In this document: in pieces, positions 1-7,728 of the stretch
How positions within the stretch are numbered: position 1 is the first letter of the stretch
Layout: every line of letters starts with the position of its first letter
Assembly: GCA_003535955.1 (NCBI GenBank)
Contig: DPZM01000208.1
Location: 1-28,849 of the forward strand
Direction of reading: 5' to 3'
DNA length: 28,849 nt
From: Lachnospiraceae bacterium
Lineage (GTDB): Bacteria > Bacillota > Clostridia > Lachnospirales > Lachnospiraceae
Made by a program: the position numbers and the translations under genes
The notes under the pieces: model-generated
Database searches by the model: none
What the model was told of the DNA's origin: nothing
The model's input: only the letters and a program-made list of their open reading frames with translations

Positions 1-4
1 ATAT

Positions 5-39
5 AAAACACATGCCCCCTGTCAATACCGGAGCATGTG
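5..39 (-). terminator. Rho-independent terminator after coaBC
   Basis: On the minus strand, a 10-base-pair stem (arms 30-39 and 9-18, one G-T pair) encloses an 11-base loop and is followed by TTTT and an AT-rich tail. It lies about 60 bases past the coaBC stop and closes the paaK-to-coaBC transcript. The remaining bases 40-101 show nothing else I can support. Confidence 0.75.
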
Positions 40-101
40 CTTTCATGTACTATTTTTCATACAATCTGTAACAAGCATCACTTAATATGAACTATCAGAC
101 A

Positions 102-1307
102 TCACATCCTGTCGATGATCGCATCAAGCAGCTCCATGGCGGCTGCCTTCTTGCTCATCAGTTCAAGCTCCCTGACGGAATCGGCAGTGATCAGCGTCAG
201 TACATTGGTATCTCCCTTAAAGCCGGCGCCCTCAACCCTTAGGCTGTTGGCCGCGATCATGTCAAGTTTCTTCTTCTCAAGCTTCTTTCTTGAATTCTCG
301 ATCATGTTCTCGGTCTCCATTGAGAAGCCGCACAAGAACTGACCATCCTTCTTGTGTTCGCCCAAATACTTAAGGATGTCCTTTGTTCTCTCCAGAGGGA
401 TCGACAGATCTTCATCCTTCTTCTTCATCTTCTGATCGGCCACGGTTGCCGGTCTGTAATCGGCCACTGCAGCTGCTTTAATGATAATGTCCATATTATC
501 CGACCGGGAAGTTACTTCATTAAACATATCTTCAGCCGATATTACCCCTACCGGTTCAACAAACATGGGAGGATCGATTGCCACCTGTCCGCTCACAAGG
601 GTCACTTCGGCCCCCCGCAGCATGGCGGCCTCAGCTATCGCATATCCCATCTTACCGGATGAATGGTTGGTTATATATCTGACGGGGTCAAGTGCTTCCT
701 GTGTGGGACCTGCCGTTACGAGTACCTTCTTCCCTTTAAGGTCCTTTTCATGGGCCAGTTCATACATGATATAGGCAAGAAGTGTCTCGGGCTCAGGCAT
801 CTTGCCGGCTCCCGTATCGCCGCAGGCAAGGTAGCCTGTTGCGGGTGTTATCACTCCATAGCCATATCCTTCAAGTTTCCTGAGGTTGTCGGTGACTACG
901 GGATTTTCAAACATATTGGTATTCATGGCCGGTGATATGTACTTCTTACACTTGCATGCCATAACCGTTGTAGTCAGCATGTCATCTGCTATACCGCATG
1001 CAAGCTTGCCTATGACATTAGCTGTTGCCGGAGCGATCATGACTATGTCTGCCCGCTTTGCCAAAGACACATGCTCAACCGAAAAATCAAAGTTACGGTC
1101 GAAGGTATCCACAAGACACTTGTTCCCGGTAAGCGTTTCAAACGTAATAGGATTAATGAAATTGGTTGCATTCCTTGTCATAAGAACATGCACATCCGCT
1201 TCAAGCTTCTTTAATTTACTTGCAAGCGATGCTATCTTATATGCAGCAATGCTGCCGGTAACTCCCAGCAGCACTGTTTTATTCTTAAGTGTATGATCAC
1301 CCATCAT
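102..1307 (-). CDS. coaBC: Bifunctional phosphopantothenoylcysteine decarboxylase / phosphopantothenate-cysteine ligase
   Basis: Makes 4'-phosphopantetheine in coenzyme A synthesis: the C-terminal CoaB half joins cysteine to phosphopantothenate using CTP, and the N-terminal FMN-dependent CoaC half decarboxylates the product. CoaC (about residues 10-180) shows the N-terminal nucleotide-fold motif GVTGSIAAYK, the active-site His79 region, the PAMNTNMF substrate clamp (126-133) and Cys162 in the ACGDTGAGK lid. CoaB (about 190-401) shows TAGPTQEALDPVRYITNHSSG and AAAVADYRP. At 401 residues it is full family length. A GAGG ribosome site 6 bases before the first ATG supports this start; a second ATG follows at once. 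It is the last gene of the paaK operon, 11 bases after its neighbour, which would link CoA supply to an acyl-CoA ligase. Identification is very secure. Confidence 0.97.
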   Translation of the reverse strand: MMGDHTLKNKTVLLGVTGSIAAYKIASLASKLKKLEADVHVLMTRNATNFINPITFETLTGNKCLVDTFDRNFDFSVEHVSLAKRADIVMIAPATANVIGKLACGIADDMLTTTVMACKCKKYISPAMNTNMFENPVVTDNLRKLEGYGYGVITPATGYLACGDTGAGKMPEPETLLAYIMYELAHEKDLKGKKVLVTAGPTQEALDPVRYITNHSSGKMGYAIAEAAMLRGAEVTLVSGQVAIDPPMFVEPVGVISAEDMFNEVTSRSDNMDIIIKAAAVADYRPATVADQKMKKKDEDLSIPLERTKDILKYLGEHKKDGQFLCGFSMETENMIENSRKKLEKKKLDMIAANSLRVEGAGFKGDTNVLTLITADSVRELELMSKKAAAMELLDAIIDRM

Positions 1308-1318
1308 CTAAATCCTCT

Positions 1319-2782
1319 TCAATCCTTATCTTCAAGTTTTTCAGATCTGGCCATTTCAGCCATGCTCACATACATTTCTTTGGTTATATATGAGCCTGCT
1401 GCCGGGAACCTGGTCGGATTAACGGCACAGTCAAACTTATCGATAAGCCCCCTTATGCTGTGCACCATTCCGTCCCATTCTTTACCGTATTCGGACCTGA
1501 GTCTTCTCCAGTCCGTATACATTATGATGGCATCCTTGCCTCCCTTGCCCTTCATGGTGGCTATTCCGGAGCCCAGATCACCGCCTTCATTATCATGCTT
1601 CATGGGAATTATGAATTTAGCCTTAAGCATCTCGATCCCCATAAACCTGTAATAAAGCTTAAATGCCAAAGATGCATCCTCATCATCCTTATCCGGCGCA
1701 TCCATCTGCCCGATAAGGAGCATCCACCTTACAAGATCGGGATTGGTGACCGGAATGTTCTCTACCGGTATCCCCGAATGATCCGGTGCATCGGCAAGCA
1801 TTCCTGCCGCTATCGATACCTGAACCGCATTCACCGCTGCCCCGCAGGCTCCGTTGATGTAGAAATTACCGGCAAGGAAATTGTATATACCCTTCTTGTC
1901 GTCACCGTTCCTTACTATGGCAAGCTCAGTCTTATCATTATTGTACAGCTTCCTGTAGTGTCTCCTGTAAGCCTTGGATACAAGAAGGATCCCGGGCGGA
2001 GTGCATATGTAAGCTCCGTCTTTTGCTTCCACATTCTGTGAAAAGAGGTGAGCCTCACCCGTCCTCTTATCATGTACATAATATATCTCGTCGGCATTTA
2101 CTATCTTATCACACAGGGCTCTTATCAGCTTATCAAGCCTCTTACTGCGGTCCTCCCTGACTTCCTCTTCCTCATCCTTGCCTGCATGAGAAATATACCA
2201 GTTGTTCAGGCGCCATATTTCCGAGCAGTCAGTAATACTCAGCTTCTCTATCTCATCATCCGACAGATCAAGTATACGGTCTTTAACATAGGCATCACCC
2301 AGGGCACTTACATAGGCATCATGAACTGCATTCTCACCCCTATCCTTTGTGTAAAGAACAGTTCCTACTCTGACATTCCTGACTGCCCCGTCTTCAAGTA
2401 TCAAAGATACCGCACAGTCGGATGCACTTGCTACGATCTCGTCGCCCCTGCTTATTCCCTGAATTGTTACAGATCCGGCCTGTCTGTTATCATCGCCAAA
2501 ATTCAAAAGGGATACTGTTATCCCCGCCGTCACATTACCCTTCACATTGCCGGTAACCAGGGTATTGTCGGTTCCCTCCACCGGCAGGACACTTAAGATA
2601 CCCATTACAAACGAAGCCGTCACAATTTCTTCTGCCGGTTCCTCCGGCTCTGAAGGTCCTCCGTGTATGACTTCGCCCACGATACCGTCATCGATATCAT
2701 TCATCAGGGTTTTCTCAGGAGTATTAAGCTCTTCCTTTGCCTGTTCCTTCTTACCCTTCTTGAACTTATCAAATAATCCCAT
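1319..2782 (-). CDS. SseB-like domain protein with an N-terminal beta-barrel-like region
   Basis: A 487-residue cytoplasmic protein without signal peptide or membrane segment. After a Lys-rich start and an acidic linker, residues 57-145 have the rhythm of an elongation-factor-Tu domain II beta-barrel (VEGTDNTLVTGNVKGNVTAG, then GSVTIQGI). From about 210 to 475 it resembles SseB-family domains: a first unit around 232-330 and a second around 385-475 (AKFIIPM, DAIIMYTDWRRLR, AVNPTRFPAAGSYI). SseB proteins were named for serine sensitivity and their biochemical role is not settled. It sits between the ACT protein and coaBC; GGGGAGG lies a few bases before the ATG. The family call is by motif resemblance only, and no function should be inferred. 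Confidence 0.6.
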   Translation of the reverse strand: MGLFDKFKKGKKEQAKEELNTPEKTLMNDIDDGIVGEVIHGGPSEPEEPAEEIVTASFVMGILSVLPVEGTDNTLVTGNVKGNVTAGITVSLLNFGDDNRQAGSVTIQGISRGDEIVASASDCAVSLILEDGAVRNVRVGTVLYTKDRGENAVHDAYVSALGDAYVKDRILDLSDDEIEKLSITDCSEIWRLNNWYISHAGKDEEEEVREDRSKRLDKLIRALCDKIVNADEIYYVHDKRTGEAHLFSQNVEAKDGAYICTPPGILLVSKAYRRHYRKLYNNDKTELAIVRNGDDKKGIYNFLAGNFYINGACGAAVNAVQVSIAAGMLADAPDHSGIPVENIPVTNPDLVRWMLLIGQMDAPDKDDEDASLAFKLYYRFMGIEMLKAKFIIPMKHDNEGGDLGSGIATMKGKGGKDAIIMYTDWRRLRSEYGKEWDGMVHSIRGLIDKFDCAVNPTRFPAAGSYITKEMYVSMAEMARSEKLEDKD

Positions 2783-2842
2783 GTTTTCCTCCCCTTATTA
2801 TTTTCGCCTCTCCCTGAATAAAGCCCTAAAACCTGCTGGTAT

Positions 2843-3268
2843 CTAGCCGCTTATCTCCTCATCACTGGCAAGTTCAAAGCCCTTATCGCTAAGAATCCTT
2901 TCTGTGGCCTCTACATCATCAACCCTTAATACAACATAGGCACCAAACTGTTTATTGGAAGTAAATGCGTAAGTATACATGAGATTGATGCCTGCTTCCT
3001 CAAGGGTTCTGAGAATCTTATAGAGGGCTCCCTGTCTGTCATCCATCTTGACCGCAACCACACTTGTTACTTTTGACAATATATTCTCGCCCAAAAGGGT
3101 TCTGGCCTTTTCAAGATCCGAAACTATCATTCGTACGATGCCGTAATCTTCGGAATCTCCGATACTCAATGCCCTTATATTAACGTCTGATTCCGAAATC
3201 CCCTTAAGTACCTCGGACAGCCTTCCCTGTTTGTTTTCGATAAAAACCGATAATTGTCTTACTGCCAT
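2843..3268 (-). CDS. Tandem ACT-domain protein
   Basis: A 141-residue protein made of two consecutive ACT folds (about 1-68 and 70-138); the second begins VVAVKMDDRQGALYKILRTL. ACT domains bind amino acids or related ligands and regulate partner enzymes. Genes of this type commonly follow phenylacetate-CoA ligase genes in anaerobes, as here, where it starts 24 bases after the PaaK stop with an AGGGGG ribosome site. It probably senses an aromatic or branched amino acid and modulates the ligase; the ligand is not visible from sequence. It has no catalytic or DNA-binding domain. Confidence 0.85.
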   Translation of the reverse strand: MAVRQLSVFIENKQGRLSEVLKGISESDVNIRALSIGDSEDYGIVRMIVSDLEKARTLLGENILSKVTSVVAVKMDDRQGALYKILRTLEEAGINLMYTYAFTSNKQFGAYVVLRVDDVEATERILSDKGFELASDEEISG

Positions 3269-3292
3269 AACAATCCCCCTTTGATTAAAATA

Positions 3293-4600
3293 TCAATCAT
3301 GTAATTTCCTGTTATCTATAACCCTTACTGCCTTACCCTCGCTTCGCTGAATGGTCCTTGGCGGAACAAGATGGATCTTGGGTCCTATGCCTAACATAGT
3401 ACGCATTGCAGCTGCCAGCGTCTTCTCCCTGGCCTGCATATCGGCAATATTATCTGAGAACTGATCCGGGGTAAGTTCAACATCTATGTCAAGTGTATCC
3501 GTATTGTTCTTACGGTCAACATAGATCATATAGTTGGGTGTGTAACCCTCGTTAAGAAGCACGGTTTCGATCTGGCTCGGGAATACGTTGACGCCCCTGA
3601 TGATCATCATGTCATCGCTTCTGCCCATGGGCTTGCACATCTTGACATGAGTACGGCCGCACGAACACTTGCCCCTGGTAAGCACACATATATCTCTTGT
3701 TCTGTAACGGAGCAGAGGAAATGCCTCCTTGTCAAGCGCTGTAAATACAAGTTCACCCTTCTCACCCTCGGGAAGCACCTCACCTGTGTCCGGATCGATT
3801 ATTTCCGCATAGAAATGATCCTCATTTATATGCATACCCGTCTGTTCGCTGCATTCAAACGCGACTCCCGGGCCGCTTGTTTCCGTAAGACCATATATAT
3901 CGTATGCCTTGATCCCGAGGCCTTCCTCTATTGCCTTACGCATCTCCTCGGTCCAGGGCTCTGCTCCGAATATACCGGCCTTTAATTTATTATCTTCGGG
4001 CTTATATCCCCTGTCCCTTAACGATTCCGCAATAAAGGCGGCATAACTGGGAGTACAGCACAGGATCGTTGCGTCAAGATCCATCATGAACTGTATCTGC
4101 CTCTCGGTATTACCGGAAGACATGGGCAAAGTCATGGCACCCAGCTTATGAGCACCTCCGTGTAATCCTGCACCACCTGTAAAGAGCCCGTATCCGTATG
4201 CAACCTGAACAACGTCCTCGTCCGAACCGCCGGCCGCAACTATCGCTCTGGCACAGCATTCCTCCCAGAGGTCTACATCATGCTGTGTATAGAAAGCAAC
4301 CACCCTTTTACCTGTGGTTCCCGATGTTGAATGTATCCTTACACAATCCTTAAGAGGAGTTGCCAGCAAACCGTAGGGATAACATTCTCTCAAGTCATCC
4401 TTCTTAAGAAAGGGCAGCTTCTTTATGTCGTCCACACCCTTTATATCCTCGGGTTTTACACCCTTTTTATCCATCAGGTCCCTGTAATACTTAACATTTT
4501 CATATACATGAAAGACCTGTTTGACAATCTTCTCATCCTGTATCTTTTTTATCTCTTCGTACGGTGCCGTTTCTATTTCCGGCTGAAAATAATGCTGCAT
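3293..4600 (-). CDS. paaK: Phenylacetate-CoA ligase family (adenylate-forming) enzyme
   Basis: An ATP-dependent acyl-CoA ligase that activates an aryl acid as adenylate and transfers it to CoA; phenylacetate, indoleacetate or a related acid is likely. At 435 residues it has the usual PaaK length. Visible motifs are the phosphate-binding loop STSGTTGK (91-98), GAEPWTEEM, YDIYGLTETSGPG, the PLLRYRTRD hinge region and GRSDDMMIIRGVNVFPSQIE in the C-terminal domain. The first ATG is well placed behind GGGAG. It opens a four-gene operon (ACT protein, SseB-like protein, coaBC) under a clear promoter. No indolepyruvate oxidoreductase genes, frequent partners of this family, lie in the window. The exact substrate is unknown. 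Confidence 0.92.
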   Translation of the reverse strand: MQHYFQPEIETAPYEEIKKIQDEKIVKQVFHVYENVKYYRDLMDKKGVKPEDIKGVDDIKKLPFLKKDDLRECYPYGLLATPLKDCVRIHSTSGTTGKRVVAFYTQHDVDLWEECCARAIVAAGGSDEDVVQVAYGYGLFTGGAGLHGGAHKLGAMTLPMSSGNTERQIQFMMDLDATILCCTPSYAAFIAESLRDRGYKPEDNKLKAGIFGAEPWTEEMRKAIEEGLGIKAYDIYGLTETSGPGVAFECSEQTGMHINEDHFYAEIIDPDTGEVLPEGEKGELVFTALDKEAFPLLRYRTRDICVLTRGKCSCGRTHVKMCKPMGRSDDMMIIRGVNVFPSQIETVLLNEGYTPNYMIYVDRKNNTDTLDIDVELTPDQFSDNIADMQAREKTLAAAMRTMLGIGPKIHLVPPRTIQRSEGKAVRVIDNRKLHD

Positions 4601-4636
4601 TTCCTATCTCCCTATTTAATTTGGTTTTTCAAGATA

Positions 4637-4665
4637 ATTCTATATTTTCAGACATTTTTCGTCAA
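4637..4665 (-). promoter_or_regulatory. Promoter of the paaK-coaBC operon
   Basis: On the minus strand TTGACG (4660-4665), a 17-base spacer and TAGAAT (4637-4642) match sigma-A consensus at 5 of 6 positions each, 37 bases before the paaK ATG. The -35 lies just beyond the epimerase stop codon. No GC-rich terminator hairpin is visible between the two transcripts, so some read-through from upp-epimerase is possible. Confidence 0.75.
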
Positions 4666-4684
4666 TGCCTTTAAGCTGTGTATT

Positions 4685-5584
4685 TTAAGAATTATAAATA
4701 TTGAAAGACCTCAAAAGTCCTTCTTTTAACGGTGTATTATCCTTCCAAAGTCCCTCAAATCTCTCAGATGAATAAAAGGCCGACTCTTCCTTCCTCAGGG
4801 GGAAAGGAAGCGGAATATTCCCCGCCTCAACCTCACTTACCGGTATATCTGCCCTTTCAAAAGAAAGGCCGGGAGACTTAAGCGCCTCTTCAAAAACATC
4901 ATAGGATATCCTGTCGGAAGTGCAGAAATTATAAGCTTCATATACTTCCTCATCCGGAAGCTCACAAAGTTTTAAAAGAGCTCCTGCCGCATCAGCGACG
5001 TATATCATCTGCCAGTATCCGTCAGCATCCTTAGGATGGATTATCTGTCCGGCCTTTTTGATCCACTCAAAGTATATGTTTTCCCTTGGTGCGTAGTTAA
5101 GCGGTCCGTAAAGTACACATGGTCTTACCGACACACCCTTTATCCCATATTTCCCGACAGCCTCTAAAAGCTCGCGCTCAAGAGCGACCTTCCCCCTGAT
5201 ATAATCGCCCTGCGGACCTGAAACGTATCCGTCAGCCAGGGGAGAATCCTCCTTTATGGGCTCACAGCTTCCACTCTTATATACATCCACTGTACTTATG
5301 AAAATGTACCTTACCGGCTTATCCCTGTTAAAGTTCCCGAGAATGCCCTCAATGTCACCCTTTTCATAGGCGCAAAAATCAACCACGACATCAATATCCA
5401 TTCCGGAAAGATCATAAGACTTAAGCAGCTCTCCATCATGTCTGTCACATACGAGCTCCCTTACACCGGGAAGGTCCGTCTTCAGATTCCCCCTGTTGAG
5501 CAGAATAATGTCGTGGTCCTTATGTGTTATCTGCGTAAACCATCTTCCGAAGAAATAACTTCCTCCGATCACAAGTATCCTCAT
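4685..5584 (-). CDS. NAD(P)-dependent epimerase/dehydratase-like short-chain dehydrogenase
   Basis: A 299-residue extended short-chain dehydrogenase. The Rossmann motif is variant (VIGGSYFFG, residues 5-13), a form seen in the CSP41-like branch. The catalytic set is present: Ser97 in ISTVDVYK and Tyr128-x3-Lys132 in DYIRGK, with SVRPCVLYGP in the substrate region. I chose the ATG at 5584 because MRILVIGGS begins the first Rossmann strand and lies 4 bases after the upp stop; the frame is open upstream, but a longer start would run inside upp. No strong ribosome site is visible, so translation is probably coupled to upp. Substrate, perhaps a nucleotide sugar, is unknown. Confidence 0.8.
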   Translation of the reverse strand: MRILVIGGSYFFGRWFTQITHKDHDIILLNRGNLKTDLPGVRELVCDRHDGELLKSYDLSGMDIDVVVDFCAYEKGDIEGILGNFNRDKPVRYIFISTVDVYKSGSCEPIKEDSPLADGYVSGPQGDYIRGKVALERELLEAVGKYGIKGVSVRPCVLYGPLNYAPRENIYFEWIKKAGQIIHPKDADGYWQMIYVADAAGALLKLCELPDEEVYEAYNFCTSDRISYDVFEEALKSPGLSFERADIPVSEVEAGNIPLPFPLRKEESAFYSSERFEGLWKDNTPLKEGLLRSFNIYNS

Positions 5585-5588
5585 AATT

Positions 5589-6233
5589 CTACTTGGTTCC
5601 GAATATCCTGTCCCCGGCATCTCCCAGTCCCGGACAGATATATGCATCAGAGTTGAGCTCCCTGTCAAGATGACCTACGTATATCTGAACATCGGGATGG
5701 GCTTTGTTGAGGCGTTCCAGCCCTTCAGGAGCCGCTATGATACACATGAATTTAATGTTCACGCCGCCATGCAGCTTGATCTGGTTTATGGCATCGACAG
5801 CCGATCCTCCCGTTGCAAGCATAGGGTCCATAACCACGATCGTCCTTTGCTCTATGGGACTTGGCAGCTTACAGTAATACTCCTGCGGCTCATGTGACAC
5901 CTCATCCCGGTACATACCTATGTGGCCAACCTTTGCTGTCGGCACAAGAGCAAGAACACCGCTGACCATTCCGAGTCCCGCACGCAGAATAGGCACGATA
6001 GCCAGCTTGCGGCCCGAGATCATTGGCGTCATACACTTTTCGATGGGCGTCTCAACCTCGACATCCTCCATCGGGAGATCGCTTAATGCTTCGAACCCTT
6101 CAAGCATTGCTATTTCTTCTACAAGCTTCCTGAACTCATTTGTTCCCGTATTCTTGTCACGAAGCATTGATATCTTGTGCTGGATAAGCGGATGCTTGGA
6201 TATTGTGATATTCTCGATATTTCCGTAACTCAT
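5589..6233 (-). CDS. upp: Uracil phosphoribosyltransferase
   Basis: Converts uracil and PRPP to UMP in pyrimidine salvage. At 214 residues it is slightly over typical length. It carries the PRPP-binding loop VVMDPMLATGGSA (about 133-145), the PILRAGLGM motif (81-89) and the uracil-binding C-terminus PGLGDAGDRIFGT. A GGGAGGG ribosome site precedes the ATG. It is transcribed divergently from the acyltransferase pair and is followed after 4 bases by the epimerase-like gene. The call is secure. Confidence 0.97.
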   Translation of the reverse strand: MSYGNIENITISKHPLIQHKISMLRDKNTGTNEFRKLVEEIAMLEGFEALSDLPMEDVEVETPIEKCMTPMISGRKLAIVPILRAGLGMVSGVLALVPTAKVGHIGMYRDEVSHEPQEYYCKLPSPIEQRTIVVMDPMLATGGSAVDAINQIKLHGGVNIKFMCIIAAPEGLERLNKAHPDVQIYVGHLDRELNSDAYICPGLGDAGDRIFGTK

Positions 6234-6311
6234 TTTCCCTCCCGGTCATTTGATCCTTTACCTTGTTACGGGCTCCCATATTGCGGTAATACCTTCTTTA
6301 CCGTCTTCTCC

Positions 6312-6340
6312 ATTCTAATACCTCGGAATGGGATTATCAA
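6312..6340 (-). promoter_or_regulatory. Promoter of upp
   Basis: On the minus strand TTGATA (6335-6340), 17 bases, then TAGAAT (6312-6317). The implied leader of about 70 bases holds a small 6-base-pair inverted repeat (6284-6289 with 6298-6303) that lacks a T-tract. The -35 overlaps the leftmost CACA/TGTG-type dyad, so a factor bound there could affect upp. Confidence 0.65.
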
Positions 6341-6426
6341 TACAAAATATTGTGTATTATCATTTTTTCCGCCACAAAATATGTGTTTTTTTATATCCGT
6401 TATTTGAAAAATCACAAATCTGTGAT
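6339..6426. promoter_or_regulatory. Three spaced CACA/TGTG inverted repeats (candidate operators)
   Basis: Three imperfectly related dyads lie in the divergent upp/acyltransferase region. Site 1 is AATACA-N8-TGTATT (6339-6358), site 2 is CACA-N5-TGTG (6373-6385) and site 3 is ATCACA-N4-TGTGAT (6411-6426). Centres are about 30 and 40 bases apart. Site 3 ends 36 bases before the acyltransferase ATG. I could not define a convincing plus-strand promoter; TATTAT at 6355-6360, overlapping site 1, is the best -10 candidate. No regulator gene is adjacent. Confidence 0.45.
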
Positions 6427-6462
6427 AAGCTGAAAAAGATGATTTTTGACGAGGATTCAGAT

Positions 6463-7725
6463 ATGAATGACAATTGGTACAAGCTGGACAATGTAGCCAA
6501 GGTCTTCCTGGCCGCCCATAACAAGCGAAACCCCCGTTCAATACGTGTAAGCTGCGTTCTGAACGAAGAGGTGGATCCAAAGATCCTTCAGGATGCGCTT
6601 GATCTGACAATAAAGATCCGGCCTCAGTTTCAAGTCCGTATAAGAAGGGGGATCTTCTGGAATTATCTCGAGCAGACTGATGAACATGCCGTAGTGACCA
6701 AAGAGGTGTCCGGTCCCTGCCCTGCTCTATATGGGGAGCATTACAGGGGCGTTCTCCATTACATGGTAACTTACTACCGCAACAGGATAAATATCGATAT
6801 GTCACATGCCATCAGCGACGGGACAGGTGCCTTTATTCTCCTGAAGCTTCTTGTTTTAAACTACCTCAAGCTAAAACATCCGGGCAGGCTCGATGAGGTA
6901 TCGATCGAAGATTCCGCATCTTCGGATGACCGTTTCAGGAACAGTTATGATCATTTCTATGATGATTCAGCCGGCCCCATCCCGAAAACAATACTGAACA
7001 AGAAGAAGCTTGCCTTCCAGATCTCAAGCCGTAAGCTCCCCTACAACCAGCTGAGGTATACCGAGGTCCATCTGGAATCCGATAAGGTACTTGCAGCAGC
7101 CAAGGCCATGAAGGTCAGCCTTACCAGTTATCTGGGAGCCCATCTGATGCTTGCCATTCTGGCCGATATGCCGCTGCGCCAGCAAAGGAAGCCGGTAAAC
7201 ATTTCAATTCCGGTCAATCTCCGTAATTACTATCCGTCGGATACACTGCGCAATTTCTTTAACAATATAGATGTCTCACATACATATGACGGCACCGAAA
7301 CCCTTGAAGCGCTTGCCCTTGAGTTCGATGAGAAGCTGAAGCAGGCGCTCAGCCCGGAACTTATCAAAAAACAGATGAACCGTTACCAGAGCATTGAACA
7401 GTTCTTCATAGCACGGATGGTTCCTCTTTTTATCAAGCAGCCGATAGTCCGTATGTTTTCCGCAAGAGAGACCAAAACAGTGACTGCGGTTTTATCGAAT
7501 CTCGGTCCGATAAAAATGCCCGAAGAGACCCTTCCCTACATCAGTGGATTTACGGATTTTTGCTCAACGGACAATATGTTCATAACAATAACAAGCTACG
7601 GAAATGATCTGGTTCTCGGAATAGCGAGTTCCTACACCGGTACGGGAGTCATAAGACGCATGCTGCATGCGCTCAAGTCACTTGATACCAATATTTATCT
7701 TTACGCAACGGAGGTAATTCGTTAG
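6463..7725 (+). CDS. HxxxDG acyltransferase (condensation-domain / alcohol acetyltransferase-like)
   Basis: A 420-residue protein of the CoA-dependent acyltransferase superfamily (fold of chloramphenicol acetyltransferase, NRPS condensation domains and alcohol acetyltransferases). The active-site motif is MSHAISDGTGAF, with His115 as base and Asp119-Gly120. The later segment PVNISIPVNLRNYYPSDTLR and the C-terminal VLSNLGPIKMPE match the second half of such folds. The frame is open further upstream, but the ATG at 6463 has GAGG 8 bases before it and begins the recognisable domain. It stands alone, with no adenylation or carrier domain, and is followed 3 bases later by a zinc-ribbon membrane protein. 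Such pairs probably acylate an envelope or exported molecule; the substrate is unknown. Confidence 0.82.
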   Translation: MNDNWYKLDNVAKVFLAAHNKRNPRSIRVSCVLNEEVDPKILQDALDLTIKIRPQFQVRIRRGIFWNYLEQTDEHAVVTKEVSGPCPALYGEHYRGVLHYMVTYYRNRINIDMSHAISDGTGAFILLKLLVLNYLKLKHPGRLDEVSIEDSASSDDRFRNSYDHFYDDSAGPIPKTILNKKKLAFQISSRKLPYNQLRYTEVHLESDKVLAAAKAMKVSLTSYLGAHLMLAILADMPLRQQRKPVNISIPVNLRNYYPSDTLRNFFNNIDVSHTYDGTETLEALALEFDEKLKQALSPELIKKQMNRYQSIEQFFIARMVPLFIKQPIVRMFSARETKTVTAVLSNLGPIKMPEETLPYISGFTDFCSTDNMFITITSYGNDLVLGIASSYTGTGVIRRMLHALKSLDTNIYLYATEVIR

Positions 7726-7728
7726 GAT

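Noticed and set aside
1460..2596. Two plus-strand frames of 193 and 182 codons
   Set aside because: Both are antisense to the SseB-like gene, with no ribosome site and no domain.
4601..4684. Terminator after the epimerase-like gene
   Set aside because: The segment is AT-rich with no stable GC hairpin; it holds the paaK promoter instead.
6284..6303. Inverted repeat CGGTAA-N8-TTACCG in the upp leader as an attenuator
   Set aside because: Six base pairs and no T-tract; too weak to call a terminator, and no PyrR-type site was recognised.
6266..6805. Minus-strand open frame of 179 codons crossing the divergent region
   Set aside because: It lies over the acyltransferase start, the upp promoter and the dyads, and has no recognisable domain or start signal.
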